This document shows, piece after piece, positions 44,100 through 55,610 of a stretch of 64,000 nucleotides of DNA. The position numbers and the translations under genes were made by a program. Origin of the DNA: Pseudomonas peradeniyensis (GTDB lineage: Bacteria; Pseudomonadota; Gammaproteobacteria; Pseudomonadales; Pseudomonadaceae); contig NZ_JABWRJ020000001.1 of the NCBI RefSeq assembly GCF_014268935.2, positions 2,101,015 to 2,165,014 of the forward strand, given 5' to 3'. Numbering within the stretch: the stretch's first letter is position 1; every line of letters starts with the position of its first letter. The notes beneath the pieces are model-generated. The model searched no databases. It saw only the letters and a program-made list of their open reading frames with translations, and was not told the DNA's origin.

Positions 44100-44115
44100 G
44101 CGCGGCGGCAAAGGG

Positions 44116-44709
44116 TCAGCGGCGCGCGACGGCGACCACGTCTTCGGCCTGCAGGCCCTTGTCGCGGTGCATCACCGAGAACTCCACGCGCTGGCCTTCG
44201 ACCAGCACCCGGTGGCCCTCGCCGCGGATGGCGCGAAAGTGCACGAAGATATCGTCACCGGAATCGCGGGAGATGAAGCCGAAGCCCTTGGAGGTGTTGA
44301 ACCACTTCACGGTGCCGGTATCGCGATTTCCGACGTCATGCGAGGTGCCCTGGCTGGAGCGGGCCTTTCGCGTGCTGCGAACGAAGCCGGCAATCAGGTG
44401 CAGGGCGCAGGCCAGGACAGCACAGGCCAGTGCTGCCAGGTTGCCCAGCTCCGGGCGGGCCAGCAGGGTCACGGTCTGTAATACCACGGCCAGCACCAGC
44501 AGCAGGCTGGCGGCGTGTTGCAATTGCTGGCGCATGCCTTTGTAGTACTGCGGCAGTACCGGGGCAATGACCAGGTTGAGCAGCCCGAGCAGCGCCAGGT
44601 AGACGGCCTCGGGTTGTTGCAGGAAGGGTGTTGCGTCAGCTTTCAGGCTGGGTATGAGCGATAGCAGCAACGCTGCCAGGCCCGTCACCAGATGGACGAT
44701 CTTGAACAT
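44116..44709 (-). CDS. membrane-anchored cold-shock-domain protein
   Basis: 197 aa. About four hydrophobic helices in residues 3-110 ([66 protein letters not shown]), then a linker and a C-terminal cold-shock domain (about 130-197) with RNP1 KGFGFISR and RNP2 DIFVHF. It could tether RNA or single-stranded DNA to the inner membrane. Convergent with slyX. Confidence 0.88.
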   Translation of the reverse strand: MFKIVHLVTGLAALLLSLIPSLKADATPFLQQPEAVYLALLGLLNLVIAPVLPQYYKGMRQQLQHAASLLLVLAVVLQTVTLLARPELGNLAALACAVLACALHLIAGFVRSTRKARSSQGTSHDVGNRDTGTVKWFNTSKGFGFISRDSGDDIFVHFRAIRGEGHRVLVEGQRVEFSVMHRDKGLQAEDVVAVARR

Positions 44710-44976
44710 TGGTTTGGCTCACATTGATAAGGCCGATCACAGGATGAGCTGGTCGCACGGTGCGCGTGAACGGTAGGCGCGAAAACGTGGCGGGCCAGCC
44801 TATGCACCCGGCATTGACAATCCGCACGGGTGGCACACTGCCTATTTAACAGCAAAGACGCAGGCTTCTCAAACCGGCTGGCGCGGGCGGCCCTGTGCCG
44901 CATGCGCCGGGCGGCAACTCTTGTTAGAGTGTTTGCTGCCCGCTTGATGATCAAGCCTTATGGAAAGGGGAGCTTC

Positions 44977-45450
44977 ATGGCAATCGATATCGGTATCAGT
45001 GAAGAAGATCGCAAGTCCATCGTCGATGGATTGTCCCGCCTGTTGTCGGATACCTATGTACTGTATCTGAAAACCCATAACTTCCATTGGAACGTCACCG
45101 GTCCGTCGTTCCGCACCCTGCACCTGATGTTCGAGGAGCAATACAACGAGCTGGCCCTGGCGGTCGATTCGATTGCCGAGCGCATTCGTGCCCTGGGATT
45201 CCCGGCGCCGGGTTCCTACGCCTTCTATGCCCGCCACTCCTCCATCAAGGAAGAGGAGGGCGTGCCGCCCGCCGAGGAAATGATCCGCCAGCTGGTGCAG
45301 GGGCAGGAGGCGGTGGTGCGCACCGCGCGCAGCATCTTCCCGGTGGTGGACAAGGTCAGCGATGAGCCGACCGCCGACCTGCTGACCCAGCGCATGCAGG
45401 TCCACGAGAAAACGGCGTGGATGCTGCGAGTCCTGCTCGACGGAAACTGA
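44977..45450 (+). CDS. Dps-family ferritin-like protein
   Basis: 157 aa. [27 protein letters not shown] contains the ferroxidase His/Asp region; [23 protein letters not shown] continues the four-helix bundle. Protects DNA and stores iron in oxidative stress or stationary phase. GGGGAGCTTC before the ATG. Divergent from the cold-shock membrane protein. Confidence 0.92.
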   Translation: MAIDIGISEEDRKSIVDGLSRLLSDTYVLYLKTHNFHWNVTGPSFRTLHLMFEEQYNELALAVDSIAERIRALGFPAPGSYAFYARHSSIKEEEGVPPAEEMIRQLVQGQEAVVRTARSIFPVVDKVSDEPTADLLTQRMQVHEKTAWMLRVLLDGN

Positions 45451-45632
45451 TTGCCGGTTGCTTGTCGTTCTGCCCAATGAACACGGGCTCGATACCGTTG
45501 ACGGTATCGGGCCAGGGCGTTTGTGGGGAAGACTTTGCCGCTGCTATCGAGCTGGTCGATGGCGCTTCATGACGGTCATGGACCCATTCGGCTGACGAAC
45601 GGGGTGTGGTTTCGTGACGATGGAGCGGTGCG

Positions 45633-45965
45633 ATGGGCGATCCGATGCGTGGTATCGACGGTAATGCAAGGCAGGGAGGAGGCAATCCGCGTCTCGACCC
45701 GTTCAGGCGGGATTTCGACATGACCCAGGCCGGGCCCGTGTCGCGCTCGGTGCGGCTCAACGGCTTTGCCACCTGCCTGCGCCTGGAGGTGGTGTATTGG
45801 CGCATCCTGGAGCGCATCGCCCAGGCCAACCGTTGTTCGGTGAGCGCCGTGTTGTCCTATGTGGATCGCGAGGTGCACCTGCGCCATGGCGGGGTGAGGA
45901 ATTTCAGCGGCCTGGTCAGGGTGATCTGCGTCGCCTGGCTGCAGGAAGCGCGAGACGCGCACTGA
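45633..45965 (+). CDS. ribbon-helix-helix domain protein
   Basis: 110 aa. The C-terminal 75 residues (SRSVRLNGFATCLRLEVVYW, ILERIAQANRCSVSAVLSYVDREV, GGVRNFSGLVRVICVAWL) fit the RHH_4 family of small DNA-binding proteins. Start at 45633 has GGAG 5-8 bases upstream; ATG at 45720 would be a shorter alternative. The preceding 180 bp carry no gene. Confidence 0.75.
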   Translation: MGDPMRGIDGNARQGGGNPRLDPFRRDFDMTQAGPVSRSVRLNGFATCLRLEVVYWRILERIAQANRCSVSAVLSYVDREVHLRHGGVRNFSGLVRVICVAWLQEARDAH

Positions 45966-46054
45966 TCGCCGGGCTGCACTGCTCTCCTTTACCATATATA
46001 ATCCCGCTCTTTGCTGCCTTGGGCAGCGTGCGATGTGGTTGACGAGAGACACCC

Positions 46055-46276
46055 ATGCCCCTGTACGACTATCAATGTGCATCCTGCGAACACCAAATGG
46101 AGGTGTTGCAGAAGATCAGTGCCGCGCCGCTGACCGATTGCCCGGCGTGCCAGGCGCCGGCATTGAAGAAGCTGCTGTCGGTCCCCGGCTTTCGCCTGAG
46201 TGGCAACGGCTGGTACGAGACCGACTTCAAGACCGGGGCGAAAAAGAATCTGGCAGGCGGCGACAAGGCCGACTGA
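46055..46276 (+). CDS. FmdB-family zinc ribbon protein
   Basis: 73 aa, MPLYDYQCASCEHQMEVLQ and CPACQAPALKKLLSVPGFRL with two CxxC pairs. Widely found upstream of aspS; no proven function. Confidence 0.92.
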   Translation: MPLYDYQCASCEHQMEVLQKISAAPLTDCPACQAPALKKLLSVPGFRLSGNGWYETDFKTGAKKNLAGGDKAD

Positions 46277-46370
46277 GTTGAATTGCATCCGCCAGGTCTT
46301 GCAGTATTAGCCCCTTGGGCGGCCAAGACCTCCACCGAACACACGAATCACGAGAAGCGAAACCACGATC

Positions 46371-48146
46371 ATGATGCGCAGCCATTATTGCGGCCAACTG
46401 AACGAGTCCCTGGACGGCCAGGAAGTCACCCTTTGCGGCTGGGTCCATCGTCGCCGCGACCACGGCGGGGTGATTTTCCTCGACATCCGTGACCGCGAGG
46501 GCATGGCCCAGGTCGTATTCGACCCGGATCGCGCCGAAACCTTCGCCGCCGCCGACCGCGTGCGCAGCGAATATGTCGTGCAGATCACCGGCAAGGTACG
46601 CAAGCGCCCAGAAGGCGCGGTGAACGCCAACATGGCCTCCGGTGCCATCGAGATCCTCGGCTACCAGCTGAACGTGCTCAACGAAGCGGAAACCCCGCCG
46701 TTCCCGCTGAACGAATACTCCGATGTCGGCGAGGAAACCCGCCTGCGCTATCGCTTCATCGACCTGCGCCGTCCGGAAATGGCCGACAAGCTGCGCCTGC
46801 GTTCGCGCATCACCAGCAGCATCCGTCGCTTCCTCGACGAAAACGGCTTCCTCGATGTCGAAACACCGATCCTGACCCGTGCCACCCCTGAAGGCGCGCG
46901 CGACTACCTGGTGCCGAGCCGCACCCACGCCGGCAGCTTCTTCGCCCTGCCGCAGTCGCCGCAGCTGTTCAAGCAACTGCTGATGGTCGCCGGCTTCGAC
47001 CGCTACTACCAGATCGCCAAGTGCTTCCGTGACGAAGACCTGCGCGCCGACCGCCAGCCGGAATTCACCCAGATCGACATCGAGACCAGCTTCCTCGACG
47101 AGTCCGAGATCATGGGTCTGACCGAAAGCATGATCCGCAAGCTGTTCAAGGAAGTGCTGGACCTGGAGTTCGGTGAGTTCCCGCACATGACCTTCGAAGA
47201 AGCCATGCGCCGCTACGGTTCCGACAAGCCGGACCTGCGTATTCCGCTGGAGCTGGTTGACGTCGCCGACCAGTTGAAAGATGTCGACTTCAAGGTCTTC
47301 GCCGGTCCAGCCAACGATCCGAAGTGCCGCGTCACCGCCCTGCGCCTGCCGGGCGGCGCCAGCATGCCGCGCAGCAAGATCGATGAGTACACCAAGTTCG
47401 TCGGCATCTACGGCGCCAAGGGCCTGGCCTACATCAAGGTCAACGAGCGCGCCAAGGGTGTCGAGGGTCTGCAGTCGCCGATCGTCAAGAACATCCCCGA
47501 GGCCAACCTCAACAACATCCTCGACCGCGTAGGCGCCGTGGATGGCGACATCGTGTTCTTCGGTGCCGACAAGTTCAAGATCGTCAGCGAGGCTCTGGGC
47601 GCGCTGCGTATCCGCCTGGGCCACGACTTCGAGCTGCTGACCTGCGAGTGGGCGCCGATGTGGGTCGTCGACTTCCCGATGTTCGAAGAGAACGAAGACG
47701 GCAGCTTCACCGCGCTGCACCACCCGTTCACCGCGCCGAAGTGCACCCCCGAAGAGCTGGAGGCCAACCCGGCCACCGCGCTGTCGCGTGCCTACGACAT
47801 GGTCCTGAACGGCACCGAGCTGGGTGGCGGTTCGATCCGTATCCACCGCAAAGAGATGCAGCAAGCGGTGTTCCGTCTGCTGGGCATCGAAGCGGCAGAA
47901 CAGGAAGAGAAGTTCGGCTTCCTGCTCGACGCCCTGAAGTTCGGCGCACCGCCGCACGGTGGCCTGGCCTTCGGCCTGGATCGCCTGGTCATGCTGATGA
48001 CCGGCGCCCAGTCGATCCGTGAAGTGATCGCTTTCCCGAAAACCCAGAGCGCCGCGTGCGTCATGACCCAGGCCCCTGGCCTGGTCGACGCCAAGGCCCT
48101 GCGTGAGCTGCACATCCGTCTGCGCGAGCAGACCAAGGTCGAGTGA
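46371..48146 (+). CDS. aspS: aspartyl-tRNA synthetase
   Basis: 591 aa bacterial-type class IIb enzyme. N-terminal OB fold ([20 protein letters not shown]), motif 2 [20 protein letters not shown], the GAD insertion domain (about 290-420) and motif 3 [20 protein letters not shown]. In Pseudomonas this enzyme is reported to be non-discriminating and to supply Asp-tRNA-Asn for GatCAB. Confidence 0.97.
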   Translation: MMRSHYCGQLNESLDGQEVTLCGWVHRRRDHGGVIFLDIRDREGMAQVVFDPDRAETFAAADRVRSEYVVQITGKVRKRPEGAVNANMASGAIEILGYQLNVLNEAETPPFPLNEYSDVGEETRLRYRFIDLRRPEMADKLRLRSRITSSIRRFLDENGFLDVETPILTRATPEGARDYLVPSRTHAGSFFALPQSPQLFKQLLMVAGFDRYYQIAKCFRDEDLRADRQPEFTQIDIETSFLDESEIMGLTESMIRKLFKEVLDLEFGEFPHMTFEEAMRRYGSDKPDLRIPLELVDVADQLKDVDFKVFAGPANDPKCRVTALRLPGGASMPRSKIDEYTKFVGIYGAKGLAYIKVNERAKGVEGLQSPIVKNIPEANLNNILDRVGAVDGDIVFFGADKFKIVSEALGALRIRLGHDFELLTCEWAPMWVVDFPMFEENEDGSFTALHHPFTAPKCTPEELEANPATALSRAYDMVLNGTELGGGSIRIHRKEMQQAVFRLLGIEAAEQEEKFGFLLDALKFGAPPHGGLAFGLDRLVMLMTGAQSIREVIAFPKTQSAACVMTQAPGLVDAKALRELHIRLREQTKVE

Positions 48147-48204
48147 TCGACCGGGGCGCCTCGGTCACGGGGTGCCCCCGCGCTTGATGCGCAGGATTCT
48201 TCAC

Positions 48205-48226
48205 GTTCCGCCCTTCGGGGCGGAAC
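48205..48226 (+). terminator. hairpin after aspS
   Basis: GTTCCGCCC-TTC-GGGGCGGAAC, an 9-10 bp stem, followed by a T-rich stretch (CTGTTTCTGTTTC). Probable but weak terminator, as the U-run is interrupted. Confidence 0.6.
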
Positions 48227-48256
48227 CTGTTTCTGTTTCAAGGATTCGGAGTCGTT

Positions 48257-49009
48257 ATGGCTGGTCATTCCAAGTGGGCGAACATCAAGCACCGCAAAGA
48301 GCGCCAGGATGCCAAGAGAGGCAAGGTCTTCACCAAATGGATCCGCGAACTGACCGTCGCGGCCAAGCAGGGCGGTCCTGACCCGGCCTCCAACCCGCGC
48401 CTGCGTCTGGCGCTGGACAAGGCCCTGGGTGCCAACATGAGCCGCGACATCATCGATCGCGCCGTGGCCCGTGGTGCCGGCACCAACGAAAGCGACAACG
48501 TCGAAGAGCTGAGCTACGAGGGCTACGGCCCGGGCGGCGTGGCGATCATGGTCGAGGCCATGACCGACAACCGCAACCGTACCGCCGCCGCCGTGCGCCA
48601 TGCCTTCACCAAATGCGGTGGCAACCTGGGCACCGACGGCTCGGTGGCCTACCTGTTCGAGCGCAAGGGGCAGATCAGCTTCGCCGCCGAGCTTGCGGTC
48701 GACGAGGACGCGCTGATGGAGGCCGCGATGGAGGCCGACGCCGACGACGTGGTGGCCAACGACGATGGCTCCTTCGAGGTGTTCACCTCGTTCAACAGCT
48801 TCTATGCCGTGCGCAATGCGCTCGAAGAGGCCGGCTTCAAGGCCTCGGACGCAGAGATCGTGATGCAGCCGACCACCAGCGCCGAGCTGGACAAGGACGG
48901 CGCGGAGAAGGTGCTCAAGCTGATCGACATGCTCGAGGACCTGGACGACGTGCAGAACGTCTACTCCAATGCGCAGATCTCCGATGAGATCATGGAAACG
49001 CTGGGCTGA
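48257..49009 (+). CDS. yebC: YebC/PmpR-family regulator
   Basis: 250 aa. [20 protein letters not shown] at the start, [20 protein letters not shown] and [19 protein letters not shown] are the family signature. Reported as transcriptional regulator and, more recently, as a ribosome-associated translation factor. Upstream of ruvCAB as in many genomes. Confidence 0.96.
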   Translation: MAGHSKWANIKHRKERQDAKRGKVFTKWIRELTVAAKQGGPDPASNPRLRLALDKALGANMSRDIIDRAVARGAGTNESDNVEELSYEGYGPGGVAIMVEAMTDNRNRTAAAVRHAFTKCGGNLGTDGSVAYLFERKGQISFAAELAVDEDALMEAAMEADADDVVANDDGSFEVFTSFNSFYAVRNALEEAGFKASDAEIVMQPTTSAELDKDGAEKVLKLIDMLEDLDDVQNVYSNAQISDEIMETLG

Positions 49010-49041
49010 TAAGCATTCGGCTACCAGTGCGCCTGTACTGG

Positions 49042-49116
49042 CGCAATCGCGGGGCAAGTCCGCTCCCACGAGACCGGCAAATGCTGGCGTGGGAGCGGGC
49101 TTGCCCCGCGATTGCG
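49042..49116. repeat. paired REP elements between yebC and ruvC
   Basis: CGCAATCGCGGGGCAAG at the left and CTTGCCCCGCGATTGCG at the right form a dyad over 75 bp; the left copy has one change (AAGTCC for AAGCCC). Confidence 0.9.
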
Positions 49117-49157
49117 TCCAGCAAAACCTTATGCATCGACGACTGACTGCACATGCT

Positions 49158-49682
49158 ATGACTCTGATTCTTGGTATCGACCCCGGCTCGCGCATCACCG
49201 GCTTCGGCGTGGTCCGCCAGACCGCCCGTGGTTGCGAATATGTGGCCTCGGGCTGCATTCGCACCGGCGGCGGCGAGTTGCCCGAACGTCTGCAGATCGT
49301 CTTTCGCGGGGTGAGCGAGATCATCCGCGAGCATGGTCCGGTGACCATGGGCATCGAGCGGGTGTTCATGGCGCGCAACGCCGATTCGGCGCTCAAGCTG
49401 GGCCAGGCCCGGGGCGCGGCCATCGTTGCCGCGGCCGAGGCGGGCCTGGAGATCGCCGAGTACAGCGCCAGCCAGGTCAAGCAGGCCGTGGCCGGCACCG
49501 GCGGGGCCAATAAAGAGCAGGTGATGATGATGGTCATGCACCTGCTCAAACTGACCCAGAAGCCGCAGATCGACGCCTCTGACGCCCTGGCAATCGCCCT
49601 GTGCCATGCCCATACCCGTTCCAGCCTGATTCCCCATGGGCTGGCGACGGCGCGGCGGCGCGGCGGACGCTTGCGTCTGTAA
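49158..49682 (+). CDS. ruvC: Holliday junction endonuclease RuvC
   Basis: 174 aa. [18 protein letters not shown] with the first catalytic Asp (residue 7), [20 protein letters not shown], and [14 protein letters not shown]. Start at the ATG before TLILGID. Resolves Holliday junctions with RuvAB encoded next. Confidence 0.97.
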   Translation: MTLILGIDPGSRITGFGVVRQTARGCEYVASGCIRTGGGELPERLQIVFRGVSEIIREHGPVTMGIERVFMARNADSALKLGQARGAAIVAAAEAGLEIAEYSASQVKQAVAGTGGANKEQVMMMVMHLLKLTQKPQIDASDALAIALCHAHTRSSLIPHGLATARRRGGRLRL

Positions 49683-49790
49683 CCGCTTCATGCGCTGATA
49701 CACATTTTGTCCGGGTGACGCGCGCTCCCGGCGCATTTGCTGATAGGGTGGACCGGTTTTCGACCGGCGCCCGAGAGGAAGGATCGGAAC

Positions 49791-50408
49791 GTGATTGGAC
49801 GTTTGCGTGGCACCCTGGCGGAAAAACAGCCGCCACACCTGATTATCGACGTCAACGGCGTGGGCTATGAGCTGGAAGTGCCGATGACCACCCTGTATCG
49901 CCTGCCCAAGGTCGGCGAGCCAGTGACTGTGCATACCCACCTGGTTGTGCGTGAAGATGCCCATCTGCTCTATGGTTTCGCGGAAAAACGCGAGCGCGAG
50001 CTGTTCCGCGAGCTGATCCGCCTGAACGGCGTGGGGCCGAAGCTGGCGCTGGCGCTGATGTCCGGCCTGGAAGTGGACGAACTGGTGCGCTGCGTGCAGG
50101 CCCAGGACGCCTCGGTCCTGGTGCGCGTGCCCGGCGTCGGCAAGAAAACCGCCGAACGCCTGCTGGTCGAACTCAAGGACCGCTTCAAGGCGTGGGAAAC
50201 CTCCCCGGCGATGTTCACCCTGGTCTCCGACGGCCCGTTGCCGGTCGCCAGTGAGTCCTCGGCCGAGGCCGACGCGGTCAGTGCCCTGGTCTCCCTGGGC
50301 TACAAACCACAGGAAGCGAGCAAGGCGATTGCCGCGATCAAGGACAAGGCGGGCCTGAGCAGCGAGGAGCTGATCCGTCGCAGCCTTAAAGGGATGATTA
50401 CCAAGTGA
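49791..50408 (+). CDS. ruvA: Holliday junction branch migration protein RuvA
   Basis: 205 aa from a GTG ([20 protein letters not shown]). Helix-hairpin-helix motifs ([18 protein letters not shown] and [20 protein letters not shown]). Overlaps ruvB by four bases. Confidence 0.97.
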   Translation: MIGRLRGTLAEKQPPHLIIDVNGVGYELEVPMTTLYRLPKVGEPVTVHTHLVVREDAHLLYGFAEKRERELFRELIRLNGVGPKLALALMSGLEVDELVRCVQAQDASVLVRVPGVGKKTAERLLVELKDRFKAWETSPAMFTLVSDGPLPVASESSAEADAVSALVSLGYKPQEASKAIAAIKDKAGLSSEELIRRSLKGMITK

Positions 50409-51451
50409 TCGAGACCGACCGCCTGATCGCCGCCAGTGGCCGCGACCGCGAAGAAGTCCAGGACCGCGCGATCCGCCCGCTGCGCTTGGACGAGTACATC
50501 GGCCAGCCGGTGGTGCGCGAGCAGATGGCGTTGTTCATCCAGGCCGCGCGCGGGCGCAACGAGTCCCTCGACCATACCCTGATCTTCGGCCCGCCGGGCC
50601 TGGGCAAGACCACCCTGGCCAACATCATCGCCCAGGAGATGGGCGTGTCGGTCAAGAGTACCTCGGGCCCGATTCTCGAGCGCCCGGGCGACCTCGCGGC
50701 AATGCTGACCAACCTCGAGCCCCATGACGTGCTGTTCATCGACGAGATCCACCGGTTGTCACCAGTGGTCGAGGAGGTGCTCTATCCGGCGATGGAAGAC
50801 TTCCAGCTGGACATCATGATCGGCGAAGGCCCGGCCGCGCGCTCGATCAAGCTCGACCTACCGCCGTTCACCCTGGTCGGCGCCACCACCCGCGCCGGCA
50901 TGCTGACCAACCCGCTGCGCGACCGTTTCGGCATCGTCCAGCGCCTGGAGTTCTACAGCAACAAGGACCTGGCCACCATCGTCAGCCGTTCGGCCGGTAT
51001 TCTCGGGCTGCCGATGGACGACAAGGGCGCCTTCGAGATCGCCCGCCGGGCGCGGGGTACGCCACGGATCGCCAACCGCCTGCTGCGGCGGGTGCGCGAC
51101 TTTGCCGAAGTGCGCGGCAAGGGCGAGATCACCAAGGCCGTCGCGGATATGGCGCTGAACCTGCTGGATGTCGACGAACGTGGCTTCGATCACTCCGACC
51201 GGCGTCTGCTGCTGACCATGATCGAGAAGTTCGACGGCGGTCCGGTGGGGCTCGACAACATTGCCGCAGCGATCGGCGAGGAACGTCACACTATCGAGGA
51301 CGTGCTCGAACCCTATCTGATCCAGCAGGGCTACATCATGCGTACCCCGCGAGGCCGCGTGGTGACCCGACACGCCTACCTGCATTTCGGCCTGAACATC
51401 CCCGGACGCTTCTGCGAAGGTGGCGAATATGCCGCCCAGGACGACGAATGA
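50405..51451 (+). CDS. ruvB: Holliday junction branch migration ATPase RuvB
   Basis: 348 aa. Walker [13 protein letters not shown], Walker [11 protein letters not shown], sensor [20 protein letters not shown] and C-terminal winged helix ([22 protein letters not shown]). ATP-driven motor of branch migration. Confidence 0.98.
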   Translation: MIETDRLIAASGRDREEVQDRAIRPLRLDEYIGQPVVREQMALFIQAARGRNESLDHTLIFGPPGLGKTTLANIIAQEMGVSVKSTSGPILERPGDLAAMLTNLEPHDVLFIDEIHRLSPVVEEVLYPAMEDFQLDIMIGEGPAARSIKLDLPPFTLVGATTRAGMLTNPLRDRFGIVQRLEFYSNKDLATIVSRSAGILGLPMDDKGAFEIARRARGTPRIANRLLRRVRDFAEVRGKGEITKAVADMALNLLDVDERGFDHSDRRLLLTMIEKFDGGPVGLDNIAAAIGEERHTIEDVLEPYLIQQGYIMRTPRGRVVTRHAYLHFGLNIPGRFCEGGEYAAQDDE

Positions 51452-51576
51452 CAGATCGAATCGGGTTTTTCGTGGTCCTACCGCTGGCACGGCGCAGGCT
51501 CGCTGGCAATACGACATTATCGATGCAAAAACAGTTGCCGGGGCGGATTGGCAAGTTCAGGAGTAACCACTAGAGT

Positions 51577-52029
51577 ATGCGCGCGCAAAATGGGCTGGAA
51601 CCGTTCGCACACCGCTGTCGCGTCTATTACGAGGATACCGACGCCGGTGGCGTGGTGTATTACGTCAACTACCTCAAGTTCATGGAGCGCGCCCGCACCG
51701 AGCGGCTGCGGCACCTGGGGTTCTCCCAGGCCCAGCTGGCGCAGGACAACCTGTTGTTCGTGGTCCATTCCAGCGAGGCGCGCTATCACGCGCCGGCCCG
51801 CCTGGACGATGAGCTGCGGGTGACCGCGCAAGTGCTTGAATTGAATCGTGCCAGCCTGCGCTTCGTGCAGCAGGTGTGGCGAACACAGGATGAAGTGCTG
51901 CTCTGCGAGGGGCAGTTCCTGGTGGCCGCCGTGCGCGCCGACACTTTCAAACCCCGGGCCATTCCCCCAGAACTGCGCGACGCATTCCTGGCGGACGGCG
52001 CGGGTACTCAATCGAACGCAGGAGAATAA
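51577..52029 (+). CDS. ybgC: Tol-Pal-associated acyl-CoA thioesterase YbgC
   Basis: 150 aa hotdog-fold enzyme: [32 protein letters not shown] signature with the catalytic Asp in EDTDAGG. First gene of the Tol-Pal operon. 125 bp after ruvB holds no gene. Confidence 0.95.
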   Translation: MRAQNGLEPFAHRCRVYYEDTDAGGVVYYVNYLKFMERARTERLRHLGFSQAQLAQDNLLFVVHSSEARYHAPARLDDELRVTAQVLELNRASLRFVQQVWRTQDEVLLCEGQFLVAAVRADTFKPRAIPPELRDAFLADGAGTQSNAGE

Positions 52030-52031
52030 GC

Positions 52032-52727
52032 GTGGAAGCAAACGTCGTCGACCATACCTCCATGTGGAGCCTGGTCGCCAATGCCAGTGTCGTGGTTCAG
52101 CTGGTAATGCTGACCCTCGTGGCAGCCTCGGTGACCTCTTGGATCATGATCTTCCAGCGCAGCACCATGCTGCGCGCCGGTCGTCGTGCACTGGACGCTT
52201 TCGAAGAGCGCTTCTGGTCGGGCATCGACCTGTCCAAGCTGTACCGTCAGGCAGGCAGCAACCCTGACCCGGACTCGGGTGTCGAGCAGGTCTTCCGCGC
52301 CGGCTTCAAGGAATTCTCGCGTCTGCGCCAGCAGCCGGGCGTTGACCCGGACGCGGTCATGGAAGGTGTCGGTCGTGCCATGCGCGTGGCGATCTCCCGC
52401 GAGGAAGAAAAGCTCGAGCAGAGCCTGCCGTTCCTGGCCACCGTCGGTTCCACCAGCCCGTACATCGGTCTGTTCGGTACCGTGTGGGGCATCATGAACT
52501 CGTTCCGTGGCCTGGCCAGCGCCCAGCAGGCGACCCTGGCCACCGTGGCCCCCGGTATCGCCGAGGCCCTGATCGCCACCGCGATCGGCCTGTTCGCCGC
52601 GATCCCGGCCGTTATCGCCTACAACCGTTTTGCCGCGCGCAGTGAAGTGCTGATTGGCCGCTACTACACCTTCGCCGACGAGTTCCAGGCGATCCTGCAC
52701 CGCAAAGTACACACCAGCGAAGAGTGA
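52032..52727 (+). CDS. tolQ: Tol-Pal system proton channel subunit TolQ
   Basis: 231 aa from a GTG two bases after ybgC. Three membrane helices (about 18-42, 135-160, 172-195); GTVWGIMNSFRGLA and the MotA/ExbB signature APGIAEALIATAIGL. Pairs with TolR to use the proton motive force for outer-membrane constriction. Confidence 0.97.
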   Translation: MEANVVDHTSMWSLVANASVVVQLVMLTLVAASVTSWIMIFQRSTMLRAGRRALDAFEERFWSGIDLSKLYRQAGSNPDPDSGVEQVFRAGFKEFSRLRQQPGVDPDAVMEGVGRAMRVAISREEEKLEQSLPFLATVGSTSPYIGLFGTVWGIMNSFRGLASAQQATLATVAPGIAEALIATAIGLFAAIPAVIAYNRFAARSEVLIGRYYTFADEFQAILHRKVHTSEE

Positions 52728-52741
52728 TCAGGTAGAAACCC

Positions 52742-53194
52742 ATGGCCCGAGTTCGCCACAAACGCAAGCCGGTCGCCGAGATGAACGTGGTGCCCTACAT
52801 CGACGTGATGCTGGTGCTGCTGGTCATCTTCATGGTGACCGCCCCCATGCTCAACCAGGGCGTGAAGGTGGACCTGCCCAAGGTTTCCAGCGAAGCCTTG
52901 CCGCAGGACAACAACGTCCAGGTCCTGACCATCTCGATCAAGGCCGACAAGACCTACTACTGGAACCTTGGCAGCGAAGTCGACACCGACAAGCAGATGG
53001 ACAAGGCCATGACCTTGCCGGAAATGACCGGTGCGGTGACCAAGATCATCGCCGCCGGCCGTGACCAGGGCAAGCAGACCCAGGTCTTCATCCGTGGCGA
53101 CAAGGCCGTCGACTACGGTGCGGTCATGGGCGCCATGGGCGGGTTGCAGAAGGCCGGTGTCGGTAACGTTGGCCTGATTACCGAGGCGCCCTGA
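52742..53194 (+). CDS. tolR: Tol-Pal system protein TolR
   Basis: 150 aa. EMNVVPYIDVMLVLLVIFMVTAP, the single membrane helix with the proton-relay Asp in YIDVMLV. Periplasmic C-terminal domain. Stop overlaps the tolA ATG (TGATG). Confidence 0.97.
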   Translation: MARVRHKRKPVAEMNVVPYIDVMLVLLVIFMVTAPMLNQGVKVDLPKVSSEALPQDNNVQVLTISIKADKTYYWNLGSEVDTDKQMDKAMTLPEMTGAVTKIIAAGRDQGKQTQVFIRGDKAVDYGAVMGAMGGLQKAGVGNVGLITEAP

Positions 53195-54258
53195 TGCAGC
53201 AGCGAGAGCCATCCGCCTCGGAAAGCTACTTCTGGCCCAGCGTCTGGGCCATTGGCCTGCATGTGCTCGTGTTCGGCATGCTGTTCGTCAGCTTTGCCAT
53301 GACCCCCGAGCTGCCGCCGTCCAAGCCCATCGTCCAGGCCACGCTCTACCAGCTCAAGTCCAAGAGCCAGGCGACCACCCAGACCAATCAGAAGATTGCC
53401 GGGGAAGCGAAGAAAACCGCCTCGCGCCAGACTGAGGTCGAGCAGCTGGAACAGAAGAAGATCGAGCAGGAGGCCGTGAAGGCCGCGGAACAAAAGAAAG
53501 CCGACGCCGCTCAAAAGGCCGAGGAGGCTCGCGAAGCCGCCGAGGCGAAGAAAGCCGAGGCCGCCGAGCAGAAGAAAGCCGCCGAGGCCAAGAAAGCCGA
53601 GGAGGCGAAGAAGGCCGCTGAAAAGCAGCAGGCTGACATCGCCAAGAAGAAGGCTGAGGAAGAGGCCAAGAAACAGGCCGAGGAAGAAGCCAAGAAAGAA
53701 GCTGCGGAAGAGGCGAAGAAGAAAGCCGCCGAAGACGCGAAGAAAAAAGCAGCCGAGGACGCCAAGAAGAAAGCGGCGGCCGAGGACGCGAAGAAGAAGG
53801 CAGCTGAAGAGGCCAAGAAAAAGGCCGCGGCAGATGCCCAGAAGAAAAAGGCACAGGAAGCGGCCCGCAAGGCGGCAGAAGACAAGAAGGCCCAGGCGCT
53901 CGCCGAGCTGTTGTCCGACACCACCGAGCGGCAGCAGGCGCTGGCCGACGAGCAGGGTGACCAGGTGGCCGGCGACTTCGACGACCTGATCCGTATGCGC
54001 GCGGCCGAAGGTTGGGCGCGTCCGCCATCTGCGCGCAAGGGCATGACGGTAGTTCTGCAGATCAACATGCTGCCGGACGGCACCATCACCAACGTGAGTG
54101 TGGCCAAGTCCAGCGGCGACGGTCCGTTCGACAGCTCGGCCGTGGCCGCGGTGAAGAACATTGGTCGGTTGACCGAGATGCAGGGCTTGAAGCCGAGCGA
54201 TTTCAATCCGTATCGTTCATTCAAGATGACATTTACACCTGAGGATCTAGCGTTGTGA
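53194..54258 (+). CDS. tolA: Tol-Pal system protein TolA
   Basis: 354 aa. N-terminal membrane helix ([19 protein letters not shown]), then a Lys/Ala/Glu-rich alpha-helical spacer (about 65-235) and a C-terminal globular domain (about 245-354; [28 protein letters not shown]). It spans the periplasm to Pal and TolB, and is the entry site for colicins and filamentous phage in E. coli. Confidence 0.96.
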   Translation: MQQREPSASESYFWPSVWAIGLHVLVFGMLFVSFAMTPELPPSKPIVQATLYQLKSKSQATTQTNQKIAGEAKKTASRQTEVEQLEQKKIEQEAVKAAEQKKADAAQKAEEAREAAEAKKAEAAEQKKAAEAKKAEEAKKAAEKQQADIAKKKAEEEAKKQAEEEAKKEAAEEAKKKAAEDAKKKAAEDAKKKAAAEDAKKKAAEEAKKKAAADAQKKKAQEAARKAAEDKKAQALAELLSDTTERQQALADEQGDQVAGDFDDLIRMRAAEGWARPPSARKGMTVVLQINMLPDGTITNVSVAKSSGDGPFDSSAVAAVKNIGRLTEMQGLKPSDFNPYRSFKMTFTPEDLAL

Positions 54259-55556
54259 TTAAACGTCTGAGAGGACTCCTGGTCTTGCTCTGCTGCGTGG
54301 CAGGCATGGCCATGGCAGAGGAAAAGAACATCCTGGTCACCAGCGGTAGCGACCGGGCAACTCCCATTGCGGTAGTGCCGTTCGGCGTGCAGGGCGGCAG
54401 CGTGCTGCCCGAAGACATGGCTGACATCATCAGCAACGACCTGCGCAACTCCGGCTACTACGGGCCGATCCCGCGGCAGAACATGATCAGCCTGCCAACC
54501 CAGGCCAGCGAAGTGATCTTCCGTGACTGGAAAGCCCTGGGCGCCCAGTACGTCATGGTCGGCAGCATCGTTCCGTCCGGTGGCCGCCTGCAGGTGAGCT
54601 ACGCGCTGTTCAACGTCGCCACCGAGCAGCAAGTGCTGACCGGCAGCGTTGCCGGCGGCGTCGACCAGCTGCGCGACATGGCCCACTACATCGCCGACCA
54701 GTCGTTCGAGAAACTCACCGGCATCAAGGGTGCGTTCTCCACCCGCATGCTGTACGTGACCGCCGAGCGTTTCTCGACCAACAACACCCGCTACACCCTG
54801 CAGCGTTCGGATTACGACGGTGCCCGTGCAGTGACCCTGTTGCAGTCGCGTGAACCGATCCTGTCGCCGCGTTTCGCGCCGGATGGCAAGCGTATCGCCT
54901 ATGTCTCGTTCGAGCAGAAGCGCCCGCGTATCTTCATCCAGCACATCGACACCGGCCGCCGCGAGCAGATCACCAACTTCGAGGGCCTGAACGGCGCCCC
55001 GGCCTGGTCGCCTGACGGCACCCGCCTGGCGTTCGTGCTGTCCAAGGACGGCAACCCGGACATCTACGTGATGAACGTGGCCTCGCGCCAGATCACCCGC
55101 GTGACCGCAGGCCCGGGTATCAACACCGAGCCGTTCTGGGGCAAGGATGGCAACACCCTGTACTTCACCTCCGACCGTGGCGGCAAGCCGCAGATCTACA
55201 AACAGTCGGTCGGTGGTGGTGGCGCCGAGCGCGTGACATTCGTGGGCAACTACAACGCCAACCCGAAACTGTCGGCGGACGAGAAGACCCTGGTGATGAT
55301 CCATCGTCAGCAGGGCTTCACCAACTTCAAGGTGGCCGCTCAGGACCTGCAACGCGGAAGTGTAAAGATTCTCACCGAGACCAGTCTTGATGAGTCTCCC
55401 ACTGTTGCGCCAAACGGCACCATGCTAATCTACGCCACCCGCCAGCAGGGCCGGGGAGTCTTGATGCTCGTGTCGCTTAACGGCCGCGTGAGGCTCCCAC
55501 TTCCTACCGCTCAAGGCGAAGTCAGAGAACCGTCCTGGTCCCCTTACCTGAACTGA
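54255..55556 (+). CDS. tolB: Tol-Pal beta-propeller protein TolB
   Basis: 433 aa from a GTG overlapping tolA. Signal peptide ([20 protein letters not shown]), TolB N-terminal domain, then WD/PD40 propeller repeats ([35 protein letters not shown]). Periplasmic partner of Pal and TolA. Confidence 0.97.
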   Translation: MIKRLRGLLVLLCCVAGMAMAEEKNILVTSGSDRATPIAVVPFGVQGGSVLPEDMADIISNDLRNSGYYGPIPRQNMISLPTQASEVIFRDWKALGAQYVMVGSIVPSGGRLQVSYALFNVATEQQVLTGSVAGGVDQLRDMAHYIADQSFEKLTGIKGAFSTRMLYVTAERFSTNNTRYTLQRSDYDGARAVTLLQSREPILSPRFAPDGKRIAYVSFEQKRPRIFIQHIDTGRREQITNFEGLNGAPAWSPDGTRLAFVLSKDGNPDIYVMNVASRQITRVTAGPGINTEPFWGKDGNTLYFTSDRGGKPQIYKQSVGGGGAERVTFVGNYNANPKLSADEKTLVMIHRQQGFTNFKVAAQDLQRGSVKILTETSLDESPTVAPNGTMLIYATRQQGRGVLMLVSLNGRVRLPLPTAQGEVREPSWSPYLN

Positions 55557-55610
55557 TTGCGGCGTAACACGTTTTGCTTAACACACTGGGGTTTCATTAG
55601 GAGTTTCACG

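Noticed and set aside
46227..48113. Long minus-strand frame over aspS
   Set aside because: Shadow of aspS; no family signature and the plus frame has all class II motifs.
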